A stretch of DNA of 51,287 nucleotides from a virus, in the IMG/VR virus record IMGVR_UViG_3300034071_002527, positions 1 through 51,287 of that record; one strand, 5' to 3'. The notes under the pieces are model-generated. The model was not told the DNA's origin. It saw only the letters and a program-made list of their open reading frames with translations, and made no database searches. Of the stretch, positions 33,349 through 42,091 are shown piece after piece. How positions within the stretch are numbered: the first letter of the stretch is position 1; the number at the start of each line of letters is the position of its first letter. Made by a program: the position numbers and the translations under genes.

Positions 33349-36204
33349 ATGTTAAAAAAGGATAAAACATTAAAGTTATATTTGCACCCAGGTCAACAAA
33401 CAGTATTTGTCAGTCCTAAAAGATTTAAAGTATTAGTCAGTTCCCGAAGATACGGTAAATCGAGACTCATGTTGACAATGATTATTGATAAGGCACTTAA
33501 CTATAAAGGGGCGTATGATAAAGCATCACCGCCTGTCGTTTTATTAGGAATGCCATCTTTAAAACAAGCCAAACAAATTCATTGGAATCCTTTAGTAAAA
33601 TTATTAGAAGGGCATCCTGGAATAGAGAGAATTTACAAATCTGAATGTCGAATTTCATTTAAAGGAAACAAACCAGATATAATTTTAAGGGGTTTAAATG
33701 AGGACAATGGGGACAATTGTAGGGGGCTAAAAATTTATTTCGCAGGATTAGATGAAATGCAAGACGTTAAACCTATAGCATGGATGGAAGTTATTATGCC
33801 AGCATTAATTGATACAAAAGGGTCATGCGCTTTATTGACAGGTTGTGTGGCTCCTAACACCTTTGTCTTACCTAGACAAGGCATGACAGAAATTGTTGAA
33901 TTTAATCAGGATAGTTGTGCAAAAGAGTATCAACCGCTAAAAGATGTTGAACTTTATGGACTCAATAATGAATTTCATAAGGCAGATTCTTTTTTTAATA
34001 ATGGATATACCGAGACAAAAATCATCACATCTTCTTTTGGATTCACTTTAGAAGCTTCTTTAAACCATCCTATTTTGACAAAAAATGGCTGGAAAAAAAT
34101 GGAAGAACTGAAAGAGGGGGACACTGTGGCTATAGCACATGGTATGGACATTTGGGGTACTAAAGACCCTATAGATGGTTTCAAAATCAAAAGACAATAT
34201 GTTCCTAAAACAAAAGGTTGGCTACAACCTAATCAAGGCATGACCAAAGATTTTGCCTATTTTCTTGGTCTATGGTTATCCCAAGGAACCCACAAAAAAC
34301 AAAATGGTAAGTATTACATTAGCGTAAAAACTACTACTCAACAAGTGAGAGAGTTTCTAGAAAGTGGTAAGATTTTAGGGGCTATGTTTAAACAAGATGT
34401 AGGAAATGTTTGGTCGTATGTAGATAGCGATTTAGTAGAGTTACTAAAGCATATTGGGATGTCTACTGTGAGTCGGAGAAGAAGAACCTTACCATTATGG
34501 TTGTTTCAAGGGCGTAAATCTTGGGCTATCTCTTTTATTCAAGGGTATATGGACATTGCTGGTTCGATTGGTACTACAGGTAACAGAGTAGCAAAAATTA
34601 TTCATTTCACTTGTAATAAAACATTAGCTCAACAATTTCAATTGTTACTTTCTAACTTAGGAGTAATTGCAAAAGTTTTTTTATTACCACATGACCCAGA
34701 AATGGCACAATTAGAACTAACTGGTTCACATTTTGATACTTATTGTCAATTAATTGGTTTTGGGTCTGATAACAAAAAAACAAGTAGCCTAGGAGTACAA
34801 AAGTTAAACCCTCCAGATGAACCGTTTAATTCTAATGACTATTTTTGGGACACTATAGAATCAATTAGTGACTCTGAAAATCAGACTTACGATTTTACAG
34901 TACCTAACACAAATTCTTTCTGGAGTAACGGGTTTATTAGCCATAATACACCTAAAGGTTATGGAACTTTTTTTCACAGTTTGTACGAAAATGGGGATAA
35001 ATACAAAGATTGGGAATCTTTCCATCGTACAATTTATGACAACCCCTTTATTCCTCGTGAAGAAATTGAACGTATAAAAGAATCTTTACCAGAAAAAGTA
35101 TTTAGACAAGAATGTTTGGCTTCTTGGGAAAATTTTGATGGTCAAATTTTTTCTGCCTTATCTACTGACAATATTATTTCTGATGAGAATTTACCTACTT
35201 ACTTTGAACAAGTATATTTAGGTGTTGACTGGGGAGATGTCAATCCTGCTTTAGTTGTGGTGGGTAAAATGGGTAACACTTACTTTATTATTGATTTTTG
35301 GGAAAATCCTAACCCTAATACTGCCATTGAACAACGAGTTCACAACGACAAAGCTCTTCAGTTTGTGAGTGAACACAATGTGAGCCGTTCATTTGCTGAC
35401 CCTTCACAACCCGGTCGAATTTTAACTATGAGAAAGTCTGGGATTCCTAAACTTATGGGGGGTTATAACCGTGTTAGTGAAGGCAATGGTATTGTAAACA
35501 CTTTACTTTATCAAAAACGCTTAATGATCGCCGAATCTTGCAGAAGGGTTTATGAAGATATGGGAGCATATCATCGGACATCTAAAGAAGGATTTATTAG
35601 AGAAGAAGTCGCTGAATCTCAACAAGACCATCTTTGTTTTGTGGCTGGCACACAGGTTTTAACAGAAACAGGATGGCAAAATATAGAAAGCCTGAAAGTT
35701 AAAAACAAAGTGTGGTCTTCTAATGGATTAAAAAATATTACTTTCACTGGTTCCCGATTGGCAGAAACGATAGAAGTTAAAGATTACAATTCTTCTGCTA
35801 TTGTGCGCTGTACTCCAGACCACCCCTTTTACACGAATAATGGTTTGATAAGTGCCGAGAACCTTAGTGTTATGAACCATTTAAACCATCTTGACCAATC
35901 TCAATGGGGGTCACTTATAGGAATTTCTAAAATAACAGATACTCTATGGTCAAGCCCAGCCCTAGAATGTGTAGGTAATTTCTCAATAAACCGAGTATAT
36001 AACATAGAAGTCGAGGAGTCACACAATTACTTCATCAAAATTGGCTCAAACGCAGTCTTAGTCAGTAATTGCGATGCTTTAAGATATGTGTTAGCAACTT
36101 TAGAACATAAAAACATCGAAAACATTATCCCAGAGGGTTCAGTCATTACTACACCAGAAAGACCCGTTACAAAGTCTAACTCTTTATTTGCGGGCTTAAT
36201 TTAA
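33349..36204 (+). CDS. terL: Terminase large subunit interrupted by two inteins
   Basis: The 951-residue precursor contains ~438 residues of TerL, the normal size, plus inteins at residues 166-533 and 763-907. The ATPase has Walker A SSRRYGKS (residues ~30-37) and Walker B YFAGLDEMQ (~129-137). The split motif III reads ALLTG/TPKGYG across intein 1. The nuclease domain includes YLGVDWGDVNPA and a C-terminal DHL/CDALRY split by intein 2. Both inteins interrupt motifs essential for packaging, so TerL can act only after two splicing events. TerL translocates DNA into the prohead through the portal and cuts it. Confidence 0.92.
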   Translation: MLKKDKTLKLYLHPGQQTVFVSPKRFKVLVSSRRYGKSRLMLTMIIDKALNYKGAYDKASPPVVLLGMPSLKQAKQIHWNPLVKLLEGHPGIERIYKSECRISFKGNKPDIILRGLNEDNGDNCRGLKIYFAGLDEMQDVKPIAWMEVIMPALIDTKGSCALLTGCVAPNTFVLPRQGMTEIVEFNQDSCAKEYQPLKDVELYGLNNEFHKADSFFNNGYTETKIITSSFGFTLEASLNHPILTKNGWKKMEELKEGDTVAIAHGMDIWGTKDPIDGFKIKRQYVPKTKGWLQPNQGMTKDFAYFLGLWLSQGTHKKQNGKYYISVKTTTQQVREFLESGKILGAMFKQDVGNVWSYVDSDLVELLKHIGMSTVSRRRRTLPLWLFQGRKSWAISFIQGYMDIAGSIGTTGNRVAKIIHFTCNKTLAQQFQLLLSNLGVIAKVFLLPHDPEMAQLELTGSHFDTYCQLIGFGSDNKKTSSLGVQKLNPPDEPFNSNDYFWDTIESISDSENQTYDFTVPNTNSFWSNGFISHNTPKGYGTFFHSLYENGDKYKDWESFHRTIYDNPFIPREEIERIKESLPEKVFRQECLASWENFDGQIFSALSTDNIISDENLPTYFEQVYLGVDWGDVNPALVVVGKMGNTYFIIDFWENPNPNTAIEQRVHNDKALQFVSEHNVSRSFADPSQPGRILTMRKSGIPKLMGGYNRVSEGNGIVNTLLYQKRLMIAESCRRVYEDMGAYHRTSKEGFIREEVAESQQDHLCFVAGTQVLTETGWQNIESLKVKNKVWSSNGLKNITFTGSRLAETIEVKDYNSSAIVRCTPDHPFYTNNGLISAENLSVMNHLNHLDQSQWGSLIGISKITDTLWSSPALECVGNFSINRVYNIEVEESHNYFIKIGSNAVLVSNCDALRYVLATLEHKNIENIIPEGSVITTPERPVTKSNSLFAGLI
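33844..34947 (+). other. Intein 1 (368 aa) with degenerate LAGLIDADG endonuclease
   Basis: Block A begins at Cys166 (CVAPNTFVLPRQGM). Block B is around SLNHPILTKNGW. Block G ends FISHN, with +1 Thr of the extein (TPKG). Between them are two LAGLIDADG-like helices: LGLWLSQGT, where the usual D is Q, and GYMDIAGSI, where the usual catalytic D is A. Splicing residues (Cys1, block-B His, His-Asn, +1 Thr) are intact; the endonuclease is probably inactive. Confidence 0.88.
35635..36069 (+). other. Intein 2 (145 aa), mini-intein
   Basis: It starts at Cys763 (CFVAGTQVLTETGWQNIESL), has block B VRCTPDHPFYTNNG, block F VYNIEVEESHNYFI and ends VLVSN before +1 Cys. There is no room for an endonuclease. 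The penultimate residue is Ser instead of the common His. The insertion lies at the conserved C-terminal DALRY nuclease motif. Confidence 0.88.
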
Positions 36205-36216
36205 TCAAAGTGGGTA

Positions 36217-36247
36217 CGCCCAACACTTTAGTAGCGTTGGGTTTTTT
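36217..36247 (+). promoter_or_regulatory. CGCYCA motif followed by a terminator-like hairpin before the portal start
   Basis: CGCCCA at 36217-36222 overlaps the 5' arm of CCCAAC...GTTGGG followed by T6; ATG 36249 comes directly after. The structure could end TerL transcription, or shape the start of a portal transcript. Confidence 0.6.
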
Positions 36248-36248
36248 A

Positions 36249-38138
36249 ATGGAATATCCAAAAAAAGTAGCATTTGAAATTTTAGAATCTGTCCATCCTG
36301 AAGTTGAACAAAATCAGGAACTTTTTAATATGACTGACGACTTGTTAGGCGGCGGGCAAAGATTAAAAGATAATTTAGAAAAATATTTAATTAAAAAACC
36401 CGATGAAGATGCTGAAATTTACAAATACCGTAAAAGACTCTTCACTTATGTTCCTATTTTAGGGCAATGTTTAGCTCAATTATTGAATAGGATGACTGCC
36501 TCTAATCATACTATTAATGGTTTTTCAGAAAGCCCTAAACACAAAGAATTTTGGTTTGAATTTAGAGAATCTGTTAACGGTAATCATCAAAAAGAAAAAG
36601 CTTTTATTAAAGATGTTTTCTTAAAACTTTTAAAATATGGAAAAGTATACGCAGTAATAGAAAAAGATTATTCAGACATTTTACCGAATAATAAAAAAGA
36701 AGAAGAAGAATTAGGTTTAATGCCTTATATTGCGTTGTATGACCCTCGTTCTGTTATTCACTATCAAGAACTTGATGGAAAGCTAAAATGGATAAAAATT
36801 AGAGAATTAGAAACCAATTATAGCCCTGTAGGTGAAACGCAATATTTTCTGAAATGGACATTTATCGATGATACTTTTATTACTAGCTATCGTTGCCCAA
36901 TGATTTATAGTAATACAGGAAAACTTGAACCAGATGTCGAATCGGAGTTTAATTCAAGTTCTTATATGATTCCTTTATCTAAACAAGTTGCTCATGAAAG
37001 AGGCACTATTCCTGTTGTAAAAATTCAAATTTCTGAAAATCTTTGGGTCACTAAAGAAGCTATATTTTTAGTTTTGGAACATATTAGGGTTCATAATAAT
37101 TTGACATATACCGCAAATGTTGCTGGTCAAATTCAAAGATTATTTACTCCTATGTCAGAATCCGCAGATAAAATGGTAGACTTGGAAGAAGCCAGAGGTC
37201 AAACAGGAAACCATCGAGTATTAATTGGACAAGGATTTACTTTTAATGAAACTACAGGTACTGCTATTAATACCATTGCTGGCTATCTAGGAAAACTAGA
37301 AAGTAGAATTAAAGATTTAATTTTTTCTAATGGTATTTCTGCTGGTGATGATAGACCAATGCAAGAATCTGGCGTAGCTAAAAGTATGGACTTTATTAGT
37401 CAAGAACAAGCTCTTGCCGCTTACGGTGAACAATTATTGTTTTTTCTTGAAGAATGTTATAAATTAGTTGCTTTAACTCAGGGTTTTAGTAAAGAGGAAA
37501 TTTCTCAAATTTCAGTTTCTGGTCTTAATGAATTTGTTTTAGATACTGTTGACACAAAAGTAAATAGAATTTCCCTTTTAGAGGCTTTAGACACTCCTAT
37601 TTCCAAAACTGCTATGCGCCTAGTGGTTGAAGACCTACAACGAGCTTTAACCCCTAACGCTTCAATTCTTGAACAAGAAATTATTCATAACGAAACGTTA
37701 CAAGACTTCTCAAAAGTCGACCATCCTGAACTTGGTTTAGAAGAACTTACGTCTTTAGTCTTAAACCAAATCGTTTCTGTTTCTACTGCTCAAGGATTAT
37801 TAGGCTTTGACCCATCAGTAGAATGGGACAGAATTAAAGAACAAATGCTTGAAATGCAAGCTATTCAAAACCCTGAAGGTAAAAACTCACCTACAACTGA
37901 TTCTGAAGAAACTGAAAAAACTGTTGACCCTATTGAAACTGTGGTAAATCTAGCTAATGCTTTAGCTACTCTTTCTAATAATAAAACTGAAGATATTCTT
38001 GCTTCTGTTAAATTTAATGAAGATATTTCACCTGACGAAGCAAAACCAATAATTATGATATTAGCTAAAGAATTAGGTAAATTAATTGACGCTACGCCAG
38101 AAGAAGTTTTAGAGGGTGTTGGTTATGAGGCGGAATAG
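36249..38138 (+). CDS. Portal protein
   Basis: The 629-residue protein starts at ATG 36249, after the hairpin (MEYPKKVAFEILESVHPEVE); a GTG 13 codons upstream would include the hairpin. Features of portals are YKYRKRLFTYVPILGQCLAQLLNRM, KDVFLKLLKYGKVYAVIEKDY, YIALYDPRSVIHYQ, and a long helical stretch SRIKDLIFSNGISAGDDRPM QESGVAKSMD as in SPP1 gp6/DUF4055-type portals. The C-terminal ~100 residues are an acidic extension. It lies between TerL and a large head-associated gene, with which it overlaps by 14 bp. Confidence 0.8.
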   Translation: MEYPKKVAFEILESVHPEVEQNQELFNMTDDLLGGGQRLKDNLEKYLIKKPDEDAEIYKYRKRLFTYVPILGQCLAQLLNRMTASNHTINGFSESPKHKEFWFEFRESVNGNHQKEKAFIKDVFLKLLKYGKVYAVIEKDYSDILPNNKKEEEELGLMPYIALYDPRSVIHYQELDGKLKWIKIRELETNYSPVGETQYFLKWTFIDDTFITSYRCPMIYSNTGKLEPDVESEFNSSSYMIPLSKQVAHERGTIPVVKIQISENLWVTKEAIFLVLEHIRVHNNLTYTANVAGQIQRLFTPMSESADKMVDLEEARGQTGNHRVLIGQGFTFNETTGTAINTIAGYLGKLESRIKDLIFSNGISAGDDRPMQESGVAKSMDFISQEQALAAYGEQLLFFLEECYKLVALTQGFSKEEISQISVSGLNEFVLDTVDTKVNRISLLEALDTPISKTAMRLVVEDLQRALTPNASILEQEIIHNETLQDFSKVDHPELGLEELTSLVLNQIVSVSTAQGLLGFDPSVEWDRIKEQMLEMQAIQNPEGKNSPTTDSEETEKTVDPIETVVNLANALATLSNNKTEDILASVKFNEDISPDEAKPIIMILAKELGKLIDATPEEVLEGVGYEAE

Positions 38139-40656
38139 AAAGGCTAAAGGCTTAAAAATAAATACCAAAGCCAAAATTAAAGGGTCAATTGCTTATCGCA
38201 CAAAAGCTTTTGGTAAGTTTAACGTATACAGAATCTTTAAAGAATCTGATGTTAAAAGAGATGCTAGTGGGAAATTTACATTTGAGGGAGCCGTAAGTAA
38301 AGCTTATGGTAAATTTAATCGTCAACAAAGAAAGGAAAAGATAGCTAATGATAAAAAATCTCAACTTAAAAATAAAAATCAGGAGTCTCAATCTAATCTT
38401 ATAAATCAGGATTCCAAAAGTGCAAAAAATAATCTACCTAAATCAAAATTGATTCGCATATCTTTTGCTAAAAAGATTAAGCCTCTTTTAGAAAAAATTG
38501 AAGAAATAGTTAATCAAAAAAGTAAACCCTTAAGTTCCAAAGGTACAGCTTTACCTAAAGATTCTAGAGGTAAAATAAAACAAGCCGGTATTATGCTAAA
38601 ATCGGGTGAGCGAAACTTTTCTGTTATGCTAAACAACCTTAAAGAATTTAGAAATGCTTTTGGAGAATTTTCAACAAAACAAATTTTATTGTCTTATAAT
38701 ATTAGTCTGCTTACGGCTGAAAATAGAAAAAAACTCTTAGATGAATATCAAAGATTTCTGAATTTTAAGGCTCCTGAACTTTTTGCTGACGGTCAAGTTT
38801 ACAATTCTTTAAAGGATATCAGAGCGGCTTTAGTTAAACAAAACGACGTTGACGCATTAAACAAAGAATTTTTTGAGAGTCGGTTAGTTGCTTCTTTTTT
38901 AAGTTCTACGACTTGGGCAAAATTAAGCACTGTTCCAGAATATAAAGTTAATGAACTATTTAAAGATATTAAATCTATCTATGATTCTGCAAATTCAAAG
39001 CGAAAAGACTTTAAAGCCGCAAAAGAAGCTGGTACATATAAGGTCGAAAAAGTTGCTGACAAAGAGCAAATAGCACAGTTCCTGAAATCAGCTATTGACT
39101 CCATTAACATTCAAAAAAAAGAACTTATACGAAATGCTTTAATAGCTAACGAATCCGCAAAAGTACCCAAATCTGATAAAGAATTAATAAAAGAAATAGA
39201 AACAGAAACAAAACTATTAATTAAGTATGTTACAAAACTTGGTAGAAATGCTGAAGTCGTAGGTGATAGAACTATTCTTAGTAATAAACTCCAAATTAAT
39301 GATACGTTTTTAAGAAAATTACCAATTTTAGAATTAATGCAATTACAGGAACAATTACTTTTTGAGATTGGTAAAGATGTTGATAAGGCAAAAATTCAAC
39401 TTTTTCTTTTTAACTTGGAAAAAGATGATATTTATAAAGTCCCTATTACTAAAATTAAACAGGGGTATCAACTCCACCATGTAAACCAATTTGCATCTTT
39501 TGATGTTAATGGTAATCCCTATTTTGCCATTGAAAAAGCTTATGGTAGTAATAGTAAAGATTCACTTAAAGCTATTTCCGAAGAAGATTTGTTAGGTTTA
39601 ACCGTAATCTATGATGAAAGTGGTAATATATCTCATTTTTCTAGAGATTATTTCTCGGAAAAAGGCGCAAAATTAAAAGGTTCTGTTTTTTTTAAAGATT
39701 TACCATTAAGTTATTATCGTAATAATTGGGAGTTAATTGTAGACAAAACCGACAACACTATCATTGGGTTTAAAAATCCTGAATCTGGAGAAACTGTTTC
39801 TTGGGACAAAGCTATTTCTGAAATGAACCACTCGCCTAAGTTATATCTGGATTTACCCATTGCTTATCATGAGAAGTCTAGAGTCAACAGTTTATATGGT
39901 TTATTACATCCTGTCGAAAATTACACCATAAAACCTGATAATGAGATACAAAAATCTCAACTATCAAACCTTTCTGAATTAGCTTCTAAATTAAACGTCT
40001 CTAAAAAACTTCAGACAGAATTAGAAGAAGGACTCAAAACAGGAAAGTTAAAAGCCGGTAAAGGTCAAGTAGAGTCTGAAAGACATGATGAGGTTCGTGA
40101 TAAATTATACTTGTATCGTCGTATTGAACTTTATGAACAAGTTGAAAAAGCAGTAATGTCTCTACTTGAAGAAATACCCACAACAAGAGAAAAAGCTATT
40201 ATCTCTAATTCCGCTAAGTATAATTACTACAAAAATGGAATCAGACCTTCTTATGTCAATAATTTGACTAAGTTAGAGGAAAGATTAGCTTTTTTAACCC
40301 AGTCTGCGGCTTCAATAAATGATTTGTTACCTTCAGACCAAAATTCTTCCCAAAGTGAGGCTATTAAAAATCTTCAAGAAAAAATAAAGAACACAAAAAA
40401 CGTTATTAAAGAAATTGATAAGTTGACTAATTCCATAATCAATCAAGGACTTAACGCTGACTATATTAGAAATCACACACCAAGCCAATTCTTTGACTCT
40501 GCTATAAAAAATCCTAGAATTTGGGGACTTCCTGCTAATGCTACCCCCAAAATGGTGATGAATGCTATAATGAATGGACTTAATGGCTCGACTCTAACAG
40601 ACAACTTTCCTAATTTAGACGACCAGTTAAAACCTTTGCCTAAAACGGATAACTAA
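38125..40656 (+). CDS. Large head-associated protein of unknown type, 843 aa
   Basis: The start ATG 38125 has AGAGGG upstream and lies inside the end of the portal gene; GTG 38116 or TTG 38119 are alternatives. The N-terminus is very basic, then VKRDASGKFTFEGAVSKAYGK resembles the D-x-x-G-K/R-F segments of head morphogenesis proteins. The remainder is Lys-rich and helical, with a beta-rich part around residues 445-585 (GYQLHHVNQFASFDVNGNPYF). Its place after the portal suggests a minor capsid/MuF-like or ejected protein, but no known domain is recognised. Confidence 0.45.
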   Translation: MRRNRKAKGLKINTKAKIKGSIAYRTKAFGKFNVYRIFKESDVKRDASGKFTFEGAVSKAYGKFNRQQRKEKIANDKKSQLKNKNQESQSNLINQDSKSAKNNLPKSKLIRISFAKKIKPLLEKIEEIVNQKSKPLSSKGTALPKDSRGKIKQAGIMLKSGERNFSVMLNNLKEFRNAFGEFSTKQILLSYNISLLTAENRKKLLDEYQRFLNFKAPELFADGQVYNSLKDIRAALVKQNDVDALNKEFFESRLVASFLSSTTWAKLSTVPEYKVNELFKDIKSIYDSANSKRKDFKAAKEAGTYKVEKVADKEQIAQFLKSAIDSINIQKKELIRNALIANESAKVPKSDKELIKEIETETKLLIKYVTKLGRNAEVVGDRTILSNKLQINDTFLRKLPILELMQLQEQLLFEIGKDVDKAKIQLFLFNLEKDDIYKVPITKIKQGYQLHHVNQFASFDVNGNPYFAIEKAYGSNSKDSLKAISEEDLLGLTVIYDESGNISHFSRDYFSEKGAKLKGSVFFKDLPLSYYRNNWELIVDKTDNTIIGFKNPESGETVSWDKAISEMNHSPKLYLDLPIAYHEKSRVNSLYGLLHPVENYTIKPDNEIQKSQLSNLSELASKLNVSKKLQTELEEGLKTGKLKAGKGQVESERHDEVRDKLYLYRRIELYEQVEKAVMSLLEEIPTTREKAIISNSAKYNYYKNGIRPSYVNNLTKLEERLAFLTQSAASINDLLPSDQNSSQSEAIKNLQEKIKNTKNVIKEIDKLTNSIINQGLNADYIRNHTPSQFFDSAIKNPRIWGLPANATPKMVMNAIMNGLNGSTLTDNFPNLDDQLKPLPKTDN

Positions 40657-40678
40657 TTCGCTCAATCTTTTAGCGAAT
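40656..40678 (+). promoter_or_regulatory. Hairpin with CGCYCA motif before tRNA-Trp
   Basis: ATTCGCT...AGCGAAT is a perfect 7-bp stem containing CGCTCA (40659-40664). An opposite-strand copy (TGGGCG) follows at 40678-40683, overlapping the tRNA start. No T run follows, so a terminator is unlikely. Confidence 0.55.
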
Positions 40679-40680
40679 GG

Positions 40681-40753
40681 GCGTTCTTAGTTCAGTTGGT
40701 AGAACGCAGGTCTCCAAAACCTGATGTCGGGGGTTCAAGTCCTCCAGGGCGCG
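40681..40753 (+). tRNA. trnW: tRNA-Trp (CCA)
   Basis: The 73-nt gene folds as a cloverleaf: acceptor GCGTTCT/AGGGCGC with G-U pairs and discriminator G, D stem GTTC/GAAC, anticodon stem CAGGT/ACCTG with loop CTCCAAA (anticodon CCA), and T stem GGGGG/CCTCC. CCA is not encoded. The sequence is of the chloroplast/cyanobacterial type. It lies 24 bp after the head-associated gene, as the only tRNA in the window. Confidence 0.93.
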
Positions 40754-40787
40754 TTTGGTAATCACCAAGCCGATTATTGCAAAAGAC

Positions 40788-41222
40788 ATGAATAACAATA
40801 TCGATTTAACCATCTACTCTCCTTATAATGCCTCATTAATGTTGGCTGTTGATAATCTTTCTGAAGATTTTTGGCTTAATGTGAATGAATACTCCGACAA
40901 TAAAAATTATTCCTTTTTTGGGTATGCTTTTGGGGGTGGTTCTGCTAAAGATATTCTTAATCCTGATAAGTGGATTTTGATTAAAGATACTGATTTGCTC
41001 TCTATACGCCCTTCTGAAAATCCTAACGCCACTCCTGATTCTGTCTACGAATGGGATGTCTATAACGGCTTAGTTATTGGTTTGAAAGATGACCAATTTG
41101 AATTATTTGATTATTACAAAATTCCTTTTATTCATCCTGATATTTTATATGCTAATTATTATTTTTGGATTAACCTTCAGGACAAAATATTTTTTAGACA
41201 GGTGAACTCAACAGACCCTTAA
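40788..41222 (+). CDS. Hypothetical protein downstream of tRNA-Trp, 144 aa
   Basis: ATG 40788 (MNNNIDLTIYSPYNASLML) is preferred; an in-frame TTG at 40755 would begin 2 nt after the tRNA 3' end. The protein is acidic and aromatic (EDFWLNVNEYSDNKNYSFFGY, then YYKIPFIHPDIL). No family recognised. No convincing ribosome binding site is visible. Confidence 0.5.
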   Translation: MNNNIDLTIYSPYNASLMLAVDNLSEDFWLNVNEYSDNKNYSFFGYAFGGGSAKDILNPDKWILIKDTDLLSIRPSENPNATPDSVYEWDVYNGLVIGLKDDQFELFDYYKIPFIHPDILYANYYFWINLQDKIFFRQVNSTDP

Positions 41223-41265
41223 AGCCTTAACTTATCCAGTTGTGTCCTAATCAGAAAAAAGGTTG

Positions 41266-41358
41266 TTGACAAATTTAAACTAATCGGTTATAATAAAATC
41301 GTAACTCCTTATTACTTAAGCCCTCTACTTGACCCTCTACCAAACTAGAGGGCTTTTT
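41266..41358 (+). ncRNA. Promoter-terminator pair: possible ~58-nt small RNA or attenuator
   Basis: TTGACA (41266-41271), 17 bp, TATAAT (41289-41294) is a perfect sigma-70 promoter. About 25-50 nt further on is an intrinsic terminator ending in T5 at 41354-41358. Its 3' arm AGAGGGC can pair with either of two upstream CCCTCTA copies (41321-41327 and 41333-41339), giving two mutually exclusive hairpins. There is no open reading frame. The transcript would be about 58 nt if it ends there. Confidence 0.6.
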
Positions 41359-41359
41359 C

Positions 41360-41400
41360 TTGACCTAGGCGATAAGTTTTTCTTATATGTCGTATAAGAA
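41360..41400 (+). promoter_or_regulatory. Weak promoter overlapped by an operator-like inverted repeat
   Basis: TTGACC is followed after 17 bp by TTATAT. An 8-bp perfect inverted repeat TTCTTATA-N5-TATAAGAA (41380-41400) covers the -10. This arrangement suits a repressor site controlling 41448-42011. Confidence 0.45.
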
Positions 41401-41447
41401 TTAATAATCCTAAACCAGTTGTATCTTTCAACCACATCTGCTAAAAT

Positions 41448-42011
41448 ATGTCTAATAGTCAATCAACAAAATTCTCTAATCTACCCACGGAGTCATTAAA
41501 AAACATGGCTATTCATTTTCAAGATAAACTACCTGTGGTAATCTCAATTGGTGAGGGTGTAGCGGAAAACACCTTTAGTTTTATTCAGCCATCTCACCTA
41601 CACTCAATTAAAATTGTCAATTTTTCCATATCGGATTTAAAAGACAGAATAACGCAGTCGCTATCTAATCAAGATTGGAACGAGGTTGATTGGGCAAAAT
41701 TTTGGGTTAAAGAATTTTCGAGAGTTTTAGGATATAATCAGGAAAATTATCAACTAAATAAACTGGATGAATACCTTAAACAAAAAAACTCGAAGATTAT
41801 AATTTTAATTGATGGACTAGAAAATATTTTTTCTGATTTAGCCCATGATAACTTTCAACAAACAGCTTTAAAAGCATTAATCGATAATTTGCCGAATAAA
41901 TTAACAGAAATTAAGCAATCTAATCTAGGATTGATTGTCTTTCTCCACAGAGATTCCCTGAGAAAAGCAATTAAGCAAAACTCAGGACAATTTGAAAGCT
42001 TATATCAGTGA
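41448..42011 (+). CDS. P-loop ATPase fragment of host type
   Basis: The 187-residue protein has KIIILIDGLENIFSDL (a Walker-B-like strand and Asp, residues ~113-128) and LGLIVFLHRDSLRKAIKQNS (~163-182), similar to segments of larger cyanobacterial ATPase/ParA-like proteins. The expected Walker A is absent: VVISIGEGVAEN lies where it might have been. It ends after SLYQ, where related proteins continue. It may be a captured and trimmed host gene. It is flanked by an operator-like site and a terminator. Confidence 0.45.
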   Translation: MSNSQSTKFSNLPTESLKNMAIHFQDKLPVVISIGEGVAENTFSFIQPSHLHSIKIVNFSISDLKDRITQSLSNQDWNEVDWAKFWVKEFSRVLGYNQENYQLNKLDEYLKQKNSKIIILIDGLENIFSDLAHDNFQQTALKALIDNLPNKLTEIKQSNLGLIVFLHRDSLRKAIKQNSGQFESLYQ

Positions 42012-42062
42012 TTACCCCTTTTAGTGTAGGGTGTTAATCATAGTAGCCACTGAATTAGCTTT

Positions 42063-42091
42063 AAGTCACCTTGCTTTGGTGATTTTTTTTT
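42063..42091 (+). terminator. Rho-independent terminator
   Basis: TCACC-TTGCTTT-GGTGA followed by T8-9, downstream of 41448-42011. Confidence 0.88.

Noticed and set aside
33975-35077. Small open frames inside the TerL/intein region
   Set aside because: They are out-of-frame shadows of a continuous, well-supported coding region.
40681-40753. Phage tRNA-Trp as a sign of TGA recoding
   Set aside because: The anticodon is CCA, not TCA, and TGA ends several genes in plausible places (for example 17583, 18954, 31801), so the standard bacterial code is used.
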